Assembly (NCBI GenBank): GCA_964346175.1
Contig: CAYFTG010000014.1
Location: 1 to 40,021, forward strand
DNA from: DTU032 sp964346175
Lineage (GTDB): Bacteria; Bacillota; Clostridia; Saccharofermentanales; DTU023
Length of the DNA stretch: 40,021 nt
Reading direction: 5' to 3'
Shown: positions 1 to 9,425 of the stretch, piece by piece
How positions within the stretch are numbered: position 1 is the stretch's first letter
Layout: every line of letters starts with the position of its first letter
Translations under genes and position numbers: made by a program
The notes under the pieces: generated by a model
Database searches by the model: none
The model's input: only the letters and a program-made list of their open reading frames with translations
What the model was told of the DNA's origin: nothing

Positions 1-58
<58 letters not shown>

Positions 59-522
59 TTATCTGAGAGCCATTTGGCTCTTTTACTTAAATTAATTGTC
101 CGTTCCGTCAAACCCTATTTGCATAGAATTGTCAGGACCCGTCTTTGTGTTTGCACTGTTCAATTTTCAAGATCCGTGGCGCCTCTTTTTTAAGGCGCTT
201 AGCTAGGATACCAAGCAGAAAACTATCTGTCAACTCAATTTTTACGATTTTTTCGAAAATACGTGTTTTTCGCATTGTGCACAAGAAAAGAGTGTAGTTT
301 CCTGATTTCATACCTAGTTTCAGTCGCGTCCTAAAGCTTGTATGTCGAGTCCTAAACGCTTCCTTATAAGGTACTAATATATTCATTAAATACCAAAAGG
401 TGATCGACTGACCTTTCCTGAAGCAGATGCGTACGTTGTCACATTGTTCGTCTGCGAGAAAGGATTATCATTATCACACGATTCTTCGAGAATGGATGTC
501 GCCTAAGTTACATACTTTGCTG
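59..522. other. rRNA leader and upstream spacer, no gene seen
   Basis: This stretch holds the rRNA promoter and leader and no convincing protein gene. Within the leader, on the minus strand, positions 155-174 read GATCTTGAAAATTGAACAGT, similar to the boxA-like antitermination sequences found in Bacillota rRNA leaders. A short hairpin, GAGCC-ATTT-GGCTC at 66-79, sits just before the 16S 5' end and may be involved in processing. Nothing recognisable is seen between about 260 and 522. Confidence 0.6.
205..233 (-). promoter_or_regulatory. rRNA operon promoter
   Basis: On the minus strand a perfect -35 box TTGACA (228-233) is followed after 17 bp by TATCCT (205-210). Upstream of the -35 (234-260) the minus strand is A/T-rich with A-runs, as in an UP element. 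Transcription would start near 198, giving a leader of about 140 nt before 16S. A consensus -35 with an UP element suits a strong, growth-regulated rRNA promoter. Confidence 0.7.
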
Positions 523-555
523 AAAAAAAAGGTTCGCAGACTTAACTGCGAACCT
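523..555 (-). terminator. Rho-independent terminator of pepF
   Basis: On the minus strand a 10-bp perfect stem, AGGTTCGCAG / CTGCGAACCT with loop TTAAGT (530-555), is followed by an uninterrupted T-run (523-530). It lies 28 bp past the pepF stop codon and separates it from the rRNA operon. Confidence 0.92.
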
Positions 556-582
556 TCAGGTCAAAACAAATTTTTCAGTCTT

Positions 583-2415
583 TTAGAGCATTACTTGCTC
601 GAACTCATCCAGGTACTTTTCGAAGGTATCGAGAGCCTTGAGGATGGGATCGGGCTTGGTCATATCAACCCCTGCAGTTTGCAAGACCTCTATGGGCCAA
701 TCGGAAGACCCGGCTTTAAGGAAATTCAGATAACGCTCAACGGCCGGCTCACCTTCTTCTTTGATCATCTCTGCAAAGGCTGTGGCAGCAGAGAAGCCGG
801 TCGCATATTGGAACACGTAATAATTGTAATAGAAGTGCGGAATGCGCGACCACTCCAAAGCTATTTCTTCGTCAAAAGTCAAATCCTCGCCGTAATAATG
901 GCGGTTCAGATCACCATAGCTCTCCGTCAGGAAACTTGCCGTTAAGGGAACTCCGCTCTCGTCGGCCTGGTGGATCTTATGTTCAAATTCTGCGAATTGC
1001 GTCTGGCGGAAGACCGTCCCTTTAAAACCATCTAGGTAATGGTTGATAACCGCAGCCTTCATCTTGTCGTCCTCAGCAGTCTTCAAAAGATACTCAGTCA
1101 ACAAATTCTCATTAGTAGTCGAGGCAATTTCTGCCAAGAAAATGCAGTAATCACCATATTGATATGGTTGTGCGTCGCGCGTAAACCATGAATGTATGCT
1201 GTGGCCGAGTTCATGTGCCAAGGTAAAAACGTTGTCTAGCGTTCCCTGCCAGCTCATAAGGATAAAGGGATTGGTCTTGTAGGAGCCACTCGAATATGCT
1301 CCGGAACGTTTGCCGGCATTGTCGGCATAATCGATCCAGCGCTCGGAGAAAGCTTTTTCCAAAACAGCTATGTACTCAGACCCAAGGGGCTGCAATGCTT
1401 TGAGAATCAGGTCTTCGGCTTCTTCGAAGCTGAATTTCAGGTCGACATCTTTGACCAAGGGTGCGTAAAGATCGTAAGAATGGATCTCATCCAAAGCCAT
1501 AACTTCTTTGCGCAAACGCACGTAGCGGTGCAGCAACGGCAATTTGATGTTGACAGCTTCAAGCAGGCTGTCGTAGACGGATTCCGGAATATTGTTTTCG
1601 AACAAGGCCGCTTCACGTCCACTACTGAAGCCGCGTACATCCTTAATGTAGCTGTTAACACGAATCTGGCTAGCCAAAGTCTGAGCACATGTATTGCGGA
1701 ATTGGCCGAAGCTTTCGTACATGCTGCGGAAGGCGTCCTGACGCACTCTGCGATCACGACTCTCTAAATAGGTACCATAGCGAGCGTGCGACATCTCGAC
1801 CATCTGACCTTTATCATCCTCAATCGGGCGGAAAGTCATGTCAGTATCAGAAAGGACGTCGAAGGTTTCATTCGGATCGTTGAAAATCTGCGAAGCTTTG
1901 GCCAGGAGCACTTCTTCCTTCTCTGAGAGCTGATGCTTTTTCTGGCGCCACATCTCAGCAAAATATTGCTTGAAATCTTTTAGTTTTGAGTTTTCCTCCG
2001 TGAATTTCCGGACTGTTTCTTCAGAAAGATTCGCCACTTCCGGTTCAAAATAAGCCATCGCACCTTGCAGGCTGGCAAAAACTTGCATCAATTTCGCCTT
2101 GCGCCCTAAAGCATCCTGATCTGTCGTATCGGCATCGCTGGCACGGAAGGCATACGTCGCAAGTTTGCCTACTTCGCAGCCGAGTTCTTCCATCATCATC
2201 AGGGCTGAATACAGGGTATCGCCTGACTCGCTTAGTCTTCCTCTGTAGGAAAGAACCCTTTCCTCTTGACCGCTCAAATGCTTAAAGGCTTCCTCCCAGG
2301 CAGCGTCATCAGCATAAATCGTCGTCAAATCCCAGGTCTCTTCAACAGGAACTTCAGCACGCTTGCGCTGAGCCAGAGTTGACTGTTCTTCTTTGTTGTG
2401 AAAAATATTATGCAT
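583..2415 (-). CDS. pepF: Oligoendopeptidase F (M3B zinc metallopeptidase)
   Basis: The 610-residue product matches the usual length of PepF. It is a cytosolic zinc endopeptidase that trims oligopeptides of roughly 7-17 residues, in peptide nutrition and turnover. The zinc motif HELGH is at residues 401-405, within LAHELGHSIHSWF, and the downstream EIASTTNE segment supplies the third ligand glutamate. The N-terminal part (EVPVEETWDLTTIYADDAAWE) is the typical PepF start region. The ATG is preceded by a purine-rich GAGGGGA. The gene lies 72 bp after gyrA with a terminator in between, and its own terminator follows the stop. A promoter is not obvious in the short gap, so read-through from gyrA is possible. 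Confidence 0.95.
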   Translation of the reverse strand: MHNIFHNKEEQSTLAQRKRAEVPVEETWDLTTIYADDAAWEEAFKHLSGQEERVLSYRGRLSESGDTLYSALMMMEELGCEVGKLATYAFRASDADTTDQDALGRKAKLMQVFASLQGAMAYFEPEVANLSEETVRKFTEENSKLKDFKQYFAEMWRQKKHQLSEKEEVLLAKASQIFNDPNETFDVLSDTDMTFRPIEDDKGQMVEMSHARYGTYLESRDRRVRQDAFRSMYESFGQFRNTCAQTLASQIRVNSYIKDVRGFSSGREAALFENNIPESVYDSLLEAVNIKLPLLHRYVRLRKEVMALDEIHSYDLYAPLVKDVDLKFSFEEAEDLILKALQPLGSEYIAVLEKAFSERWIDYADNAGKRSGAYSSGSYKTNPFILMSWQGTLDNVFTLAHELGHSIHSWFTRDAQPYQYGDYCIFLAEIASTTNENLLTEYLLKTAEDDKMKAAVINHYLDGFKGTVFRQTQFAEFEHKIHQADESGVPLTASFLTESYGDLNRHYYGEDLTFDEEIALEWSRIPHFYYNYYVFQYATGFSAATAFAEMIKEEGEPAVERYLNFLKAGSSDWPIEVLQTAGVDMTKPDPILKALDTFEKYLDEFEQVML

Positions 2416-2443
2416 ATAAATCCCCTCTCATTTTTTCCATTTT

Positions 2444-2474
2444 ACAAAAGGAGCTGCCAGCAACGACAGCTCCT
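2444..2474 (-). terminator. Hairpin terminator after gyrA
   Basis: On the minus strand an 8-bp stem AGGAGCTG / CAGCTCCT with a 10-nt loop (2449-2474) is followed by a short TTTT G T run. It lies 13 bp past the gyrA stop and just before pepF. The U-tract is short, so termination may be partial. Confidence 0.75.
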
Positions 2475-2487
2475 AAAATTAAAGATT

Positions 2488-5088
2488 TTATTCTTGGTCC
2501 AAACTGACGTTGATCTCTTCTCCGCCTAGTTCATCGTCGACGTCGTCAACTTCCAAGATGGAATCCGGACCGACATCGGTCTCTTCTTCCACGTTTTCAT
2601 GATCGGCCACGGCCATGCTGACCACCTTACCATCACTACTACGCATCAAGGTCACCCCCGAGGTCGAACGTCCCAAGATAGGGATCTCGTCTGTAGCGAT
2701 GCGGATTATTATGCCCTTGTCATTAACAAGGAGAATATCCTGATAATCGTTGACCAAGGCTGCCTCAACTAACTCACCGGTTCTGCGGGTAACCTTATAG
2801 GTAATTAGGCCTTTGCCGCCGCGCTTTTGCGGACGATATTGTTCCATTGCTGTACGCTTGCCGAAACCGTTCTCCGAAACGACTAAAATTGAATCGTCGC
2901 AACTGGCGCAGATGGACCTTATGACCTCATCGTCGTCATCGAGATTCATACCCCTGACGCCCATAGTATTGCGGCCGGTCGCTCTAACGTCATCCTCCGG
3001 GAAGCGTATCGCCATACCTTTGCGGCTGATGAGAACAATGTCGTAGCCGTTATCCGCCAGATCAACCCCGATCAGCTGGTCATTTTCACGGAGTGCGATA
3101 GCAATAATGCCGCCCTTATGAACGTTGGAGTATTCCGCCATGGAGGTTCTCTTAATCTGACCCAAGCGAGTAGCCATAATCAAATAGCTATCCTCATCAA
3201 ACTGATCTACTTCCAACATCCCGACAACCGACTCTTCCGGTTCTAATTGTAGAAGGTTTACTATCGGCATACCACGGGCTTGACGTTTTGATTCAGGAAT
3301 CTGAAAGCATCTCAGCTTGTAGACCCGACCGGTATTAGTAAAGAAGAGAATCGTCTTGAGGGCTGTAGTAATAAGGATCTGCTTAACCACATCTCCTTCC
3401 CGTGTCTGCATGCCGGTCACGCCACGGCCGCCACGACGCTGTGAGCGATATTCATCCAAAGGCATCCGCTTGATATAGCCGGCATGACTCAAAGTGATAA
3501 CTGCATCATCATCCTCAATAAGAGATTCGTCATCCACATCAAAGTCAGCACTGTGGTCAAATTCACTGCGGCGGTCATCACCATATTTGTTTGAAATATT
3601 CTGCAGCTCTTCCTTCATGGTCTGGCGCATTAAGCTGTCTTCACTTAAGAGACGATTGAAGTAGTCGATTTTCTCTGTAAGATCGCGATGCTCGGCATTT
3701 AGCTTTTCGCGTTCCAGCCCGGACAAACGGCCCAAACGCATGTCAACGACATGCTGCGACTGCTTCTCAGATAAGCCGAAACGATCACTCAATCGTTGTT
3801 TAGCCTGATCTTCATCATCGGAACTCCGGATTATTTTAATAACCTCATCTATATAATCGATAGCTAGCTGTAGTCCCTCAACGAGGTGTCGGCGCGCTTC
3901 AGCCTTCTCTAGATCAAATTGCGTCCGCCTACTTATGACCGAGCGTTGATGTGTTATGAAATGTTCCAGAATATCCTTGAGGGACAGTAAGCGAGGAACA
4001 TATTTACCATTTTCTTCCACCAAAGCAATCATGATGGCACTGAAAGTATCTTGCAGCTGCGTGTGACGGTAAAGCTGATTCAACACCACCATCGGGGTTG
4101 CGTCACGTTTGAGTTCCACAACCACCCGGATCTGATCATGGCGATCAGACTCGTCTCTGACGTCGGAAATACCTTCGATACGCTTATCTCGGACCAGCTC
4201 AGCGATACGCTCAATCAGACGTGCCTTATTAACCATATAGGGCAAGCTGCGAATCAAAATACGATAACGCCCGCCGCGCACTTCTTCAATCTCGGTATGT
4301 CCGCGGACTATGATCCTGCCGCGTCCGCTGCGATAGGCTGAACGAATACCGGAAGTGCCCATAATCAAGCCACCGGTGGGGAAGTCCGGTCCGGGGATGA
4401 ACTCCATGAGATCATCACTATCGGCCTCCGGATTGTCTATAAGATGAATTGTACCGGCAACAACTTCCCTCAGGTTATGGGGGGCGATGTTGGTCGTCAT
4501 GCCAACAGCAATACCGGTCGAACCGGATACGAGCAGGTTAGGGAAAGCAGCCGGCAGGACTGACGGCTCCTCCAGCCTGTCATCATAGTTGGGTACGAAA
4601 TCGACAGTATTTTTGTTGATATCTTGCATCATTTCACCCGCTAAACGGGTCATGCGGGCTTCTGTATAACGATAGGCTGCCGGGGGATCACCATCGCGCG
4701 AACCGAAGTTACCATGGCCATCCACGAGAGGATGACGCATGGAGAAATCTTGCGCCATACGTACTAGAGCATCATAAACGGAGGCGTCACCGTGCGGGTG
4801 GAAACGGCCTAAAACATCGCCGACCGTAGTCGCACATTTGCGGTAAGGCTTGTCATGGGTGAAACCCTGTGTATACATCGAGTAGAGAATACGTCTGTGT
4901 ACCGGTTTTAGACCGTCGCGCACATCAGGCAGCGCGCGATCTGTGATTACACTCATGGCATAATCAATAAACGATTGGCGCATCTCATGATCTATATCTA
5001 CCGCAATAGGTTCGTTATCAGGATTCTGAAAAGCTTCATCAACTAAAGCTTCACGATCTGAATAGGAATTTGTTCCCTTTTGTGCCAT
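2488..5088 (-). CDS. gyrA: DNA gyrase subunit A
   Basis: The 866-residue product is the breakage-reunion subunit of DNA gyrase, which with GyrB introduces negative supercoils. The catalytic tyrosine is Tyr141 in AAYRYTEARM. The GyrA-box QRRGGRG in the C-terminal domain identifies it as GyrA rather than ParC. The quinolone-determining loop reads HPHGDASVYD (residues 97-106), so Ala102 stands where E. coli has Ser83. The C-terminus is an acidic tail of about 40 residues. A perfect AAGGAGG ribosome site precedes the ATG. The gene follows rsmG by 85 bp. gyrB is not in the window, unlike the gyrB-gyrA pairing in many Bacillota. Confidence 0.98.
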   Translation of the reverse strand: MAQKGTNSYSDREALVDEAFQNPDNEPIAVDIDHEMRQSFIDYAMSVITDRALPDVRDGLKPVHRRILYSMYTQGFTHDKPYRKCATTVGDVLGRFHPHGDASVYDALVRMAQDFSMRHPLVDGHGNFGSRDGDPPAAYRYTEARMTRLAGEMMQDINKNTVDFVPNYDDRLEEPSVLPAAFPNLLVSGSTGIAVGMTTNIAPHNLREVVAGTIHLIDNPEADSDDLMEFIPGPDFPTGGLIMGTSGIRSAYRSGRGRIIVRGHTEIEEVRGGRYRILIRSLPYMVNKARLIERIAELVRDKRIEGISDVRDESDRHDQIRVVVELKRDATPMVVLNQLYRHTQLQDTFSAIMIALVEENGKYVPRLLSLKDILEHFITHQRSVISRRTQFDLEKAEARRHLVEGLQLAIDYIDEVIKIIRSSDDEDQAKQRLSDRFGLSEKQSQHVVDMRLGRLSGLEREKLNAEHRDLTEKIDYFNRLLSEDSLMRQTMKEELQNISNKYGDDRRSEFDHSADFDVDDESLIEDDDAVITLSHAGYIKRMPLDEYRSQRRGGRGVTGMQTREGDVVKQILITTALKTILFFTNTGRVYKLRCFQIPESKRQARGMPIVNLLQLEPEESVVGMLEVDQFDEDSYLIMATRLGQIKRTSMAEYSNVHKGGIIAIALRENDQLIGVDLADNGYDIVLISRKGMAIRFPEDDVRATGRNTMGVRGMNLDDDDEVIRSICASCDDSILVVSENGFGKRTAMEQYRPQKRGGKGLITYKVTRRTGELVEAALVNDYQDILLVNDKGIIIRIATDEIPILGRSTSGVTLMRSSDGKVVSMAVADHENVEEETDVGPDSILEVDDVDDELGGEEINVSLDQE

Positions 5089-5173
5089 CTAGGCCTCCTT
5101 ATAAAGTCATTTTCACTAAAAAAAAGCGAAAAAAAAGACGAAAAGATCTTCTTATATTTTAGCACAAAACGGC

Positions 5174-5872
5174 TTATAAAGGGGACTTTTTAATGGCTGC
5201 AAAAGGCCGAGGATATCGCTGTTTAGTAGACTTTAGCTTAGGCACGATTACCATGGCACGCTGTATCTCTGTGCCGGGGAGAAGATAATGGTCCGCAGTG
5301 GCTTGACCGCCACCTAGAAGCGGAATCGCCTTCGCAGCCAATTCCAACTCATCTTCTTTTCCCTTCATGGCGAGGAATCTGCCTCCGGGCCTCACTAAGG
5401 GGAGACACAATTCGACCAAGACATCGAGTGAGCTAACTGCGCGAGCAACAACTGTATCAAATTGCTCGCGGTACTCGGCTTGATGAGCCAGCTCCTCTGC
5501 CCGCCCATGCACCGCCCGAACTCGCTCAAGTTCCATCTCAGCGATCAGATCTGATAGGAAAGCAATCCGCTTTTGCGTTGAGTCCAGAAGCACAACTTCC
5601 AAATCCGGGCGAAGCAGCTTCACTAGAAAGCCGGGAAAGCCCGCACCGGTGCCAACGTCAATGAATTTTCGCCCCTGCAGATAGGGTAGGAGTAGAAAGC
5701 TGTCCAGCAGGTGGCTGTTAGCTATTTCCTCTTCCTCCGTTATTGCGGTCAGGTTCATCACCTTGTTTTTCTCCAAAAGGCGGATGATGAAAAACTGAAT
5801 CTGTTCTATGGTTTCAGGCGATAAATCTAGTTCAGCTTGCTCAGCGGCACGTTTAATCAAACTAATCTGCAC
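5174..5872 (-). CDS. rsmG: 16S rRNA (guanine-N7)-methyltransferase RsmG
   Basis: The 232-residue product matches RsmG (GidB), which uses S-adenosylmethionine to methylate 16S rRNA G527 in the decoding region. The SAM-binding loop is VGTGAGFPG, preceded by HLLDSFLLLPYL, which is typical of the family. I take the start as GTG at 5870-5872 because AGGAGG sits 6 nt upstream. This start overlaps the mnmG stop by 11 bp, indicating translational coupling. The mnmG-rsmG pair is a conserved arrangement near the Bacillota origin, although here gyrA follows instead of noc/parA/parB. Confidence 0.95.
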   Translation of the reverse strand: MQISLIKRAAEQAELDLSPETIEQIQFFIIRLLEKNKVMNLTAITEEEEIANSHLLDSFLLLPYLQGRKFIDVGTGAGFPGFLVKLLRPDLEVVLLDSTQKRIAFLSDLIAEMELERVRAVHGRAEELAHQAEYREQFDTVVARAVSSLDVLVELCLPLVRPGGRFLAMKGKEDELELAAKAIPLLGGGQATADHYLLPGTEIQRAMVIVPKLKSTKQRYPRPFAAIKKSPL

Positions 5873-7829
5873 GGGTCGCCTCCTGACGCTCTTGCTGACG
5901 CGACTGTTGCTCCAAGTACACCAGTAGCACCTGTATGTCTGCCGGCGATACTCCCTGCAGTCGTCCGGCTTGCCCCACTGAACTCGGCTGATATCTGTCT
6001 AGCGCCTGGCGCGCTTCGAGGCGCAAGCCTGTAATGTCGAGGTAATTGGTTCCACTGGGAAGACGCTTGTGCTCGAGACGGCGGAAGCGTTCCACGCGTT
6101 CGCGCTCTAAGCGCGTATAGCCTTCATAACTGATCCTAATCGAGACTGTCTCAGTGACAGAAGCCGGCAAGTCGGGCCGCTCCGGATCTAGTTCAGCCAA
6201 ACCCTCATAGCTCACCTCAGGCCGTTTCAGTAAATCATGCAGATTGCTGCTTTGCTTCAACGGGGTGCTCTCCATTGCTTGGAGAACCCGGTCAGACAGT
6301 TCCGATTTATCCACCTTCGTATTCTTGAGTCGCTCGATTTCGGCGCGGACTGCTTCTTGTTTTTCCAAAAATCTCTGATAACGCTCTTCTGAAATCAGCC
6401 CCACTTCATACCCTTTAGGCGTAAGGCGCTGGTCGGCATTATCCTGACGCAAGAGCAGCCTATATTCAGCACGCGAGGTCATCATGCGGTAGGGCTCATT
6501 GGTGCCCTTCGTGACCAGGTCATCAATCAAGACGCCAATATAGCCATCCGAACGATCAAGTATGAAATCTTCCTTGCCATCGAGTTTGTGCACGGCATTA
6601 ACGCCAGCCACCAATCCCTGTGCGGCAGCCTCTTCATAACCCGAAGACCCGTTGATCTGACCGGCCAAGAAAAGTCCGTCAATCGACTTCAATTCCAGCG
6701 TCTGCTTCAAAACCGTAGGATCGACACAAAGATACTCAATGGCGTAGGCAGGACGCATCATCTCAGCTTCTTCCATACCCGGTACGGTCTTCAAAAGATC
6801 GCGCTGCACTTCCTCGGGCATCGAAGACGACAGTCCGGAAGCGTAATATTCCTGCGTGTCTAAGCCGGTCGGTTCCAGAAAAACGTGATGCCGTTTATGG
6901 TCAGGGAATTTGACAATCTTGTCCTCAATCGACGGGCAATAGCGGGGTCCAATCCCTTCAATCAGTCCCGAATACAGTGGTGAGCGGTGCATATTATCGT
7001 TCAACAACTGCTTAGTTTCATCCGAAGTCCAGGTCAGATAGCAGGGGATATTCGCGCGAGGTTCCCAGTCGGGATCGTCGTCGTTTTCGTAGGAAAATGG
7101 CCGCGGAACTTCGTCACCGTCTTGCACTGTCATCTCGTCGGTACGTAGGCTGCGGCGATGGAAACGCCCGGGGGTTCCGGTTTTAAATCTTCTCGTGGGC
7201 AGATCCATATCGATCAAAGCCTGTCCCAAACCGCGCGCAGGCGCCAAAGAATCAGGACCGGAATCGATAATAGAATCACCGATAATGACTCGGGCATCCA
7301 AGAAGGTACCTGGCGCCAAAATCACAATAGGGGCCTGATAGATACCGCCGGTAGAAGACATGACGCCACAAACCTGAGGCAGCTCCGTGTCACTTTCGTC
7401 TGCGAAAAGCACATCCACGATCTCATGCTGCACCAGCAAGAGATTCTCCTCTTGCTCCAGCACGCTTTTCATATCTCTCTGATAATGAACGCGGTCCATC
7501 TGAGCGCGCGGCGAAATAACTGCTGGCCCCTTGGAAGCATTCAACATCCGAAACTGGATCATATTGCGATCCGCAATCTTACCCATCTCCCCGCCGAGTG
7601 CGTCAATCTCCCGCACCAGCTGTCCCTTGGCCGTACCGCCAATATTCGGATTACAGGGTAGATTCGCCAAGCTGTCCAGCGTCATCGTAAATAGCAGACA
7701 GCTTTTCCCCAGGCGAGCTGCCGCCAAAGCAGCTTCACAGCCGGCATGGCCGGCACCCACCACAATTACATCGACGCTGTCCGCCAGGAATGTATTATCT
7801 TTGTTTTTAGCTTCTTGAAAACTTGTCAT
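5862..7829 (-). CDS. mnmG: tRNA uridine-5-carboxymethylaminomethyl modification enzyme, FAD subunit
   Basis: The 655-residue product is MnmG (GidA), the FAD-binding partner of MnmE in making cmnm5U34 or related wobble-uridine modifications in tRNA. The N-terminal dinucleotide motif is VGAGHAGCEAA (GxGxxG at residues 25-30). Family blocks NPNIGGTAKGQLVREIDALGG, IPCYLTWT and IEGIGPRYCPSIEDK are present. The length is slightly above the usual 620-640 residues owing to a longer N-terminus and a charged tail. The Shine-Dalgarno sequence is weak (AAAGATA), so the exact start is less certain. It lies 84 bp after mnmE and overlaps rsmG. Confidence 0.97.
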   Translation of the reverse strand: MTSFQEAKNKDNTFLADSVDVIVVGAGHAGCEAALAAARLGKSCLLFTMTLDSLANLPCNPNIGGTAKGQLVREIDALGGEMGKIADRNMIQFRMLNASKGPAVISPRAQMDRVHYQRDMKSVLEQEENLLLVQHEIVDVLFADESDTELPQVCGVMSSTGGIYQAPIVILAPGTFLDARVIIGDSIIDSGPDSLAPARGLGQALIDMDLPTRRFKTGTPGRFHRRSLRTDEMTVQDGDEVPRPFSYENDDDPDWEPRANIPCYLTWTSDETKQLLNDNMHRSPLYSGLIEGIGPRYCPSIEDKIVKFPDHKRHHVFLEPTGLDTQEYYASGLSSSMPEEVQRDLLKTVPGMEEAEMMRPAYAIEYLCVDPTVLKQTLELKSIDGLFLAGQINGSSGYEEAAAQGLVAGVNAVHKLDGKEDFILDRSDGYIGVLIDDLVTKGTNEPYRMMTSRAEYRLLLRQDNADQRLTPKGYEVGLISEERYQRFLEKQEAVRAEIERLKNTKVDKSELSDRVLQAMESTPLKQSSNLHDLLKRPEVSYEGLAELDPERPDLPASVTETVSIRISYEGYTRLERERVERFRRLEHKRLPSGTNYLDITGLRLEARQALDRYQPSSVGQAGRLQGVSPADIQVLLVYLEQQSRQQERQEATRAD

Positions 7830-7913
7830 ATTTATCTTTACTTATTAATTTATTATTAGGTCCAAAAAACCGACTAGAACTTAGCAAATATACTTTAGGC
7901 TGTCAAAACGCAT

Positions 7914-9425
7914 CTATTTGCCGATACAAAAGCGCGAAAAAATGGTATCAATCAGAGTTTCAGAAACATCGTCACCACTCATACTGGCCAAGGTCTCAAC
8001 CGCCGAGCGCAGCAAAGTCGCGATCAGATCATAAGAAAGACCGGCATCAATCGCCTCACGCGCCTCCCGCACCTGCTCCAAACTTTTATCTGCAAGAGCT
8101 TTGTGTCGAGAATGAGTCATTATGGCCGCAGAAGTTTGCCCCTGAACGCCCTGTCCTCTGCTTTGTTCCAGCGAACTCCCGCTTACAAGATCCGTTTCCA
8201 GAGTATCGTTTTCAATAAAGTTGAAAAGGATAGTCCGCAGCTCCTGCAAGTCCTCTTCCCGTTTTGCAGACCATGCTATGGTCGGCAGCTCGGGCAGATG
8301 TTTTGCAGCAAAGCTGGCAGGATCTTCGGAGGCAGGAACTGAAGCTCGCAAATCGTCTTTTCCCAAGACCAAGAGTACTTTCTGGCCGCGCTCAAGAATC
8401 TCTTTAATGGTATTCATTTCATCAAAGAGCTCACTACTGCTTCCTAAAGGCGGAGACAGCACCCAGAGCACAAGGTCAGCACTTTGCAAAGCTTCCTGCG
8501 CGCGCTTGATTCCTTCCTGTTCAATCGGGTCATCAGATTCAACCGCTAGACCGGCCGTATCCGTAAGGTGCACCAAATAACCACCCATGTTGAGATCAAT
8601 CTCGATCGTGTCACGAGTTGTCCCCGGGATATCACTCACGATCGCACGTTCATGTGCGGTCAAGGCATTCAATAAGGAAGACTTGCCGGCATTAGGGCGT
8701 CCGGCAATAACAATAGACAGTCCTTCGCGTACGATACGACCATAGCGGAAACTGTTCGCCAACTGCTCCAGACTTTCCTCCGCAGCGCTTAGATCTTTGC
8801 TGACAGTCACTCTATCTTCCGACCGCTCCTCTTCCTCATCCCAATCCATCAAGGTCTCGAGAAAGGCGAGCACGCCATACAGCTTATCCAGTTCTGAACG
8901 CACGGCCTGGGACAGACGCCCGCGTAATTGAGCAAAGGCCAGCTCCGTCTGCTGTTCTGATTCCGCATGGATCATGTCCATCACAGCTTCTGCCTGAGCC
9001 AAGTCCATCTTGCCGTTGATGAATGCGCGTTTACTAAATTCACCCGGCTCCGCCAGACGAGCACCGTTGTTAATTAAACTATCCAAAATCGCCTGACGAA
9101 CAGCATTGCCGCCGTGACAGGAAATTTCGTAGACATCTTCACCTGTATACGAATGAGGGGCGCGGAAAGCCGCCAGCACTACTTCATCAAGAGCAGCCCA
9201 GATTCCGGGAGCCATAGTGTAGCCCGACATCTTGGAAGGCAGTGGAAATTTATCGCCATAGGGCCGAAACAGGCGATCGCAAATGGCAGCTGCATCAGGG
9301 CCCGAAAGACGAAGCACCGCCAAGCCACTTTGGCCGGGCGGTGTCGAAAAAGCGGCAATCGTATCAAATTCAGCGTTCTGACTATGAAAATCTTGGTTTT
9401 TTATTTTGTCAGTTTCCCTTGTCAT
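7914..9425 (-). CDS. mnmE: tRNA modification GTPase MnmE
   Basis: The 503-residue product contains the N-terminal tetrahydrofolate-binding domain (DTIAAFSTPPGQSGLAVLRLSG), a helical domain and an inserted Ras-like GTPase. G1 is GRPNAGKSS, G2/G3 are DIPGTTRDT and DTAG, and G5 is SAK. It ends in the essential CIGK motif (residues 500-503). The usual G4 NKxD reads GKDD within LLVLGKDDLR, an Asn-to-Gly change (codon at 8361-8363). It works with MnmG on tRNA wobble uridines. The start overlaps the khpB stop by 17 bp and has only a weak ribosome site, consistent with coupling. Confidence 0.97.
   Translation of the reverse strand: MTRETDKIKNQDFHSQNAEFDTIAAFSTPPGQSGLAVLRLSGPDAAAICDRLFRPYGDKFPLPSKMSGYTMAPGIWAALDEVVLAAFRAPHSYTGEDVYEISCHGGNAVRQAILDSLINNGARLAEPGEFSKRAFINGKMDLAQAEAVMDMIHAESEQQTELAFAQLRGRLSQAVRSELDKLYGVLAFLETLMDWDEEEERSEDRVTVSKDLSAAEESLEQLANSFRYGRIVREGLSIVIAGRPNAGKSSLLNALTAHERAIVSDIPGTTRDTIEIDLNMGGYLVHLTDTAGLAVESDDPIEQEGIKRAQEALQSADLVLWVLSPPLGSSSELFDEMNTIKEILERGQKVLLVLGKDDLRASVPASEDPASFAAKHLPELPTIAWSAKREEDLQELRTILFNFIENDTLETDLVSGSSLEQSRGQGVQGQTSAAIMTHSRHKALADKSLEQVREAREAIDAGLSYDLIATLLRSAVETLASMSGDDVSETLIDTIFSRFCIGK

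Noticed and set aside
84..111. Second rRNA promoter TTGACG-16-TAAGTA on the minus strand
   Set aside because: Both boxes are weaker, and transcription would start almost at the 16S 5' end, leaving no leader.
132..386. 84-residue open frame on the minus strand in the rRNA upstream region
   Set aside because: It overlaps the rRNA promoter and boxA-like leader, has no ribosome site and no recognisable domain.
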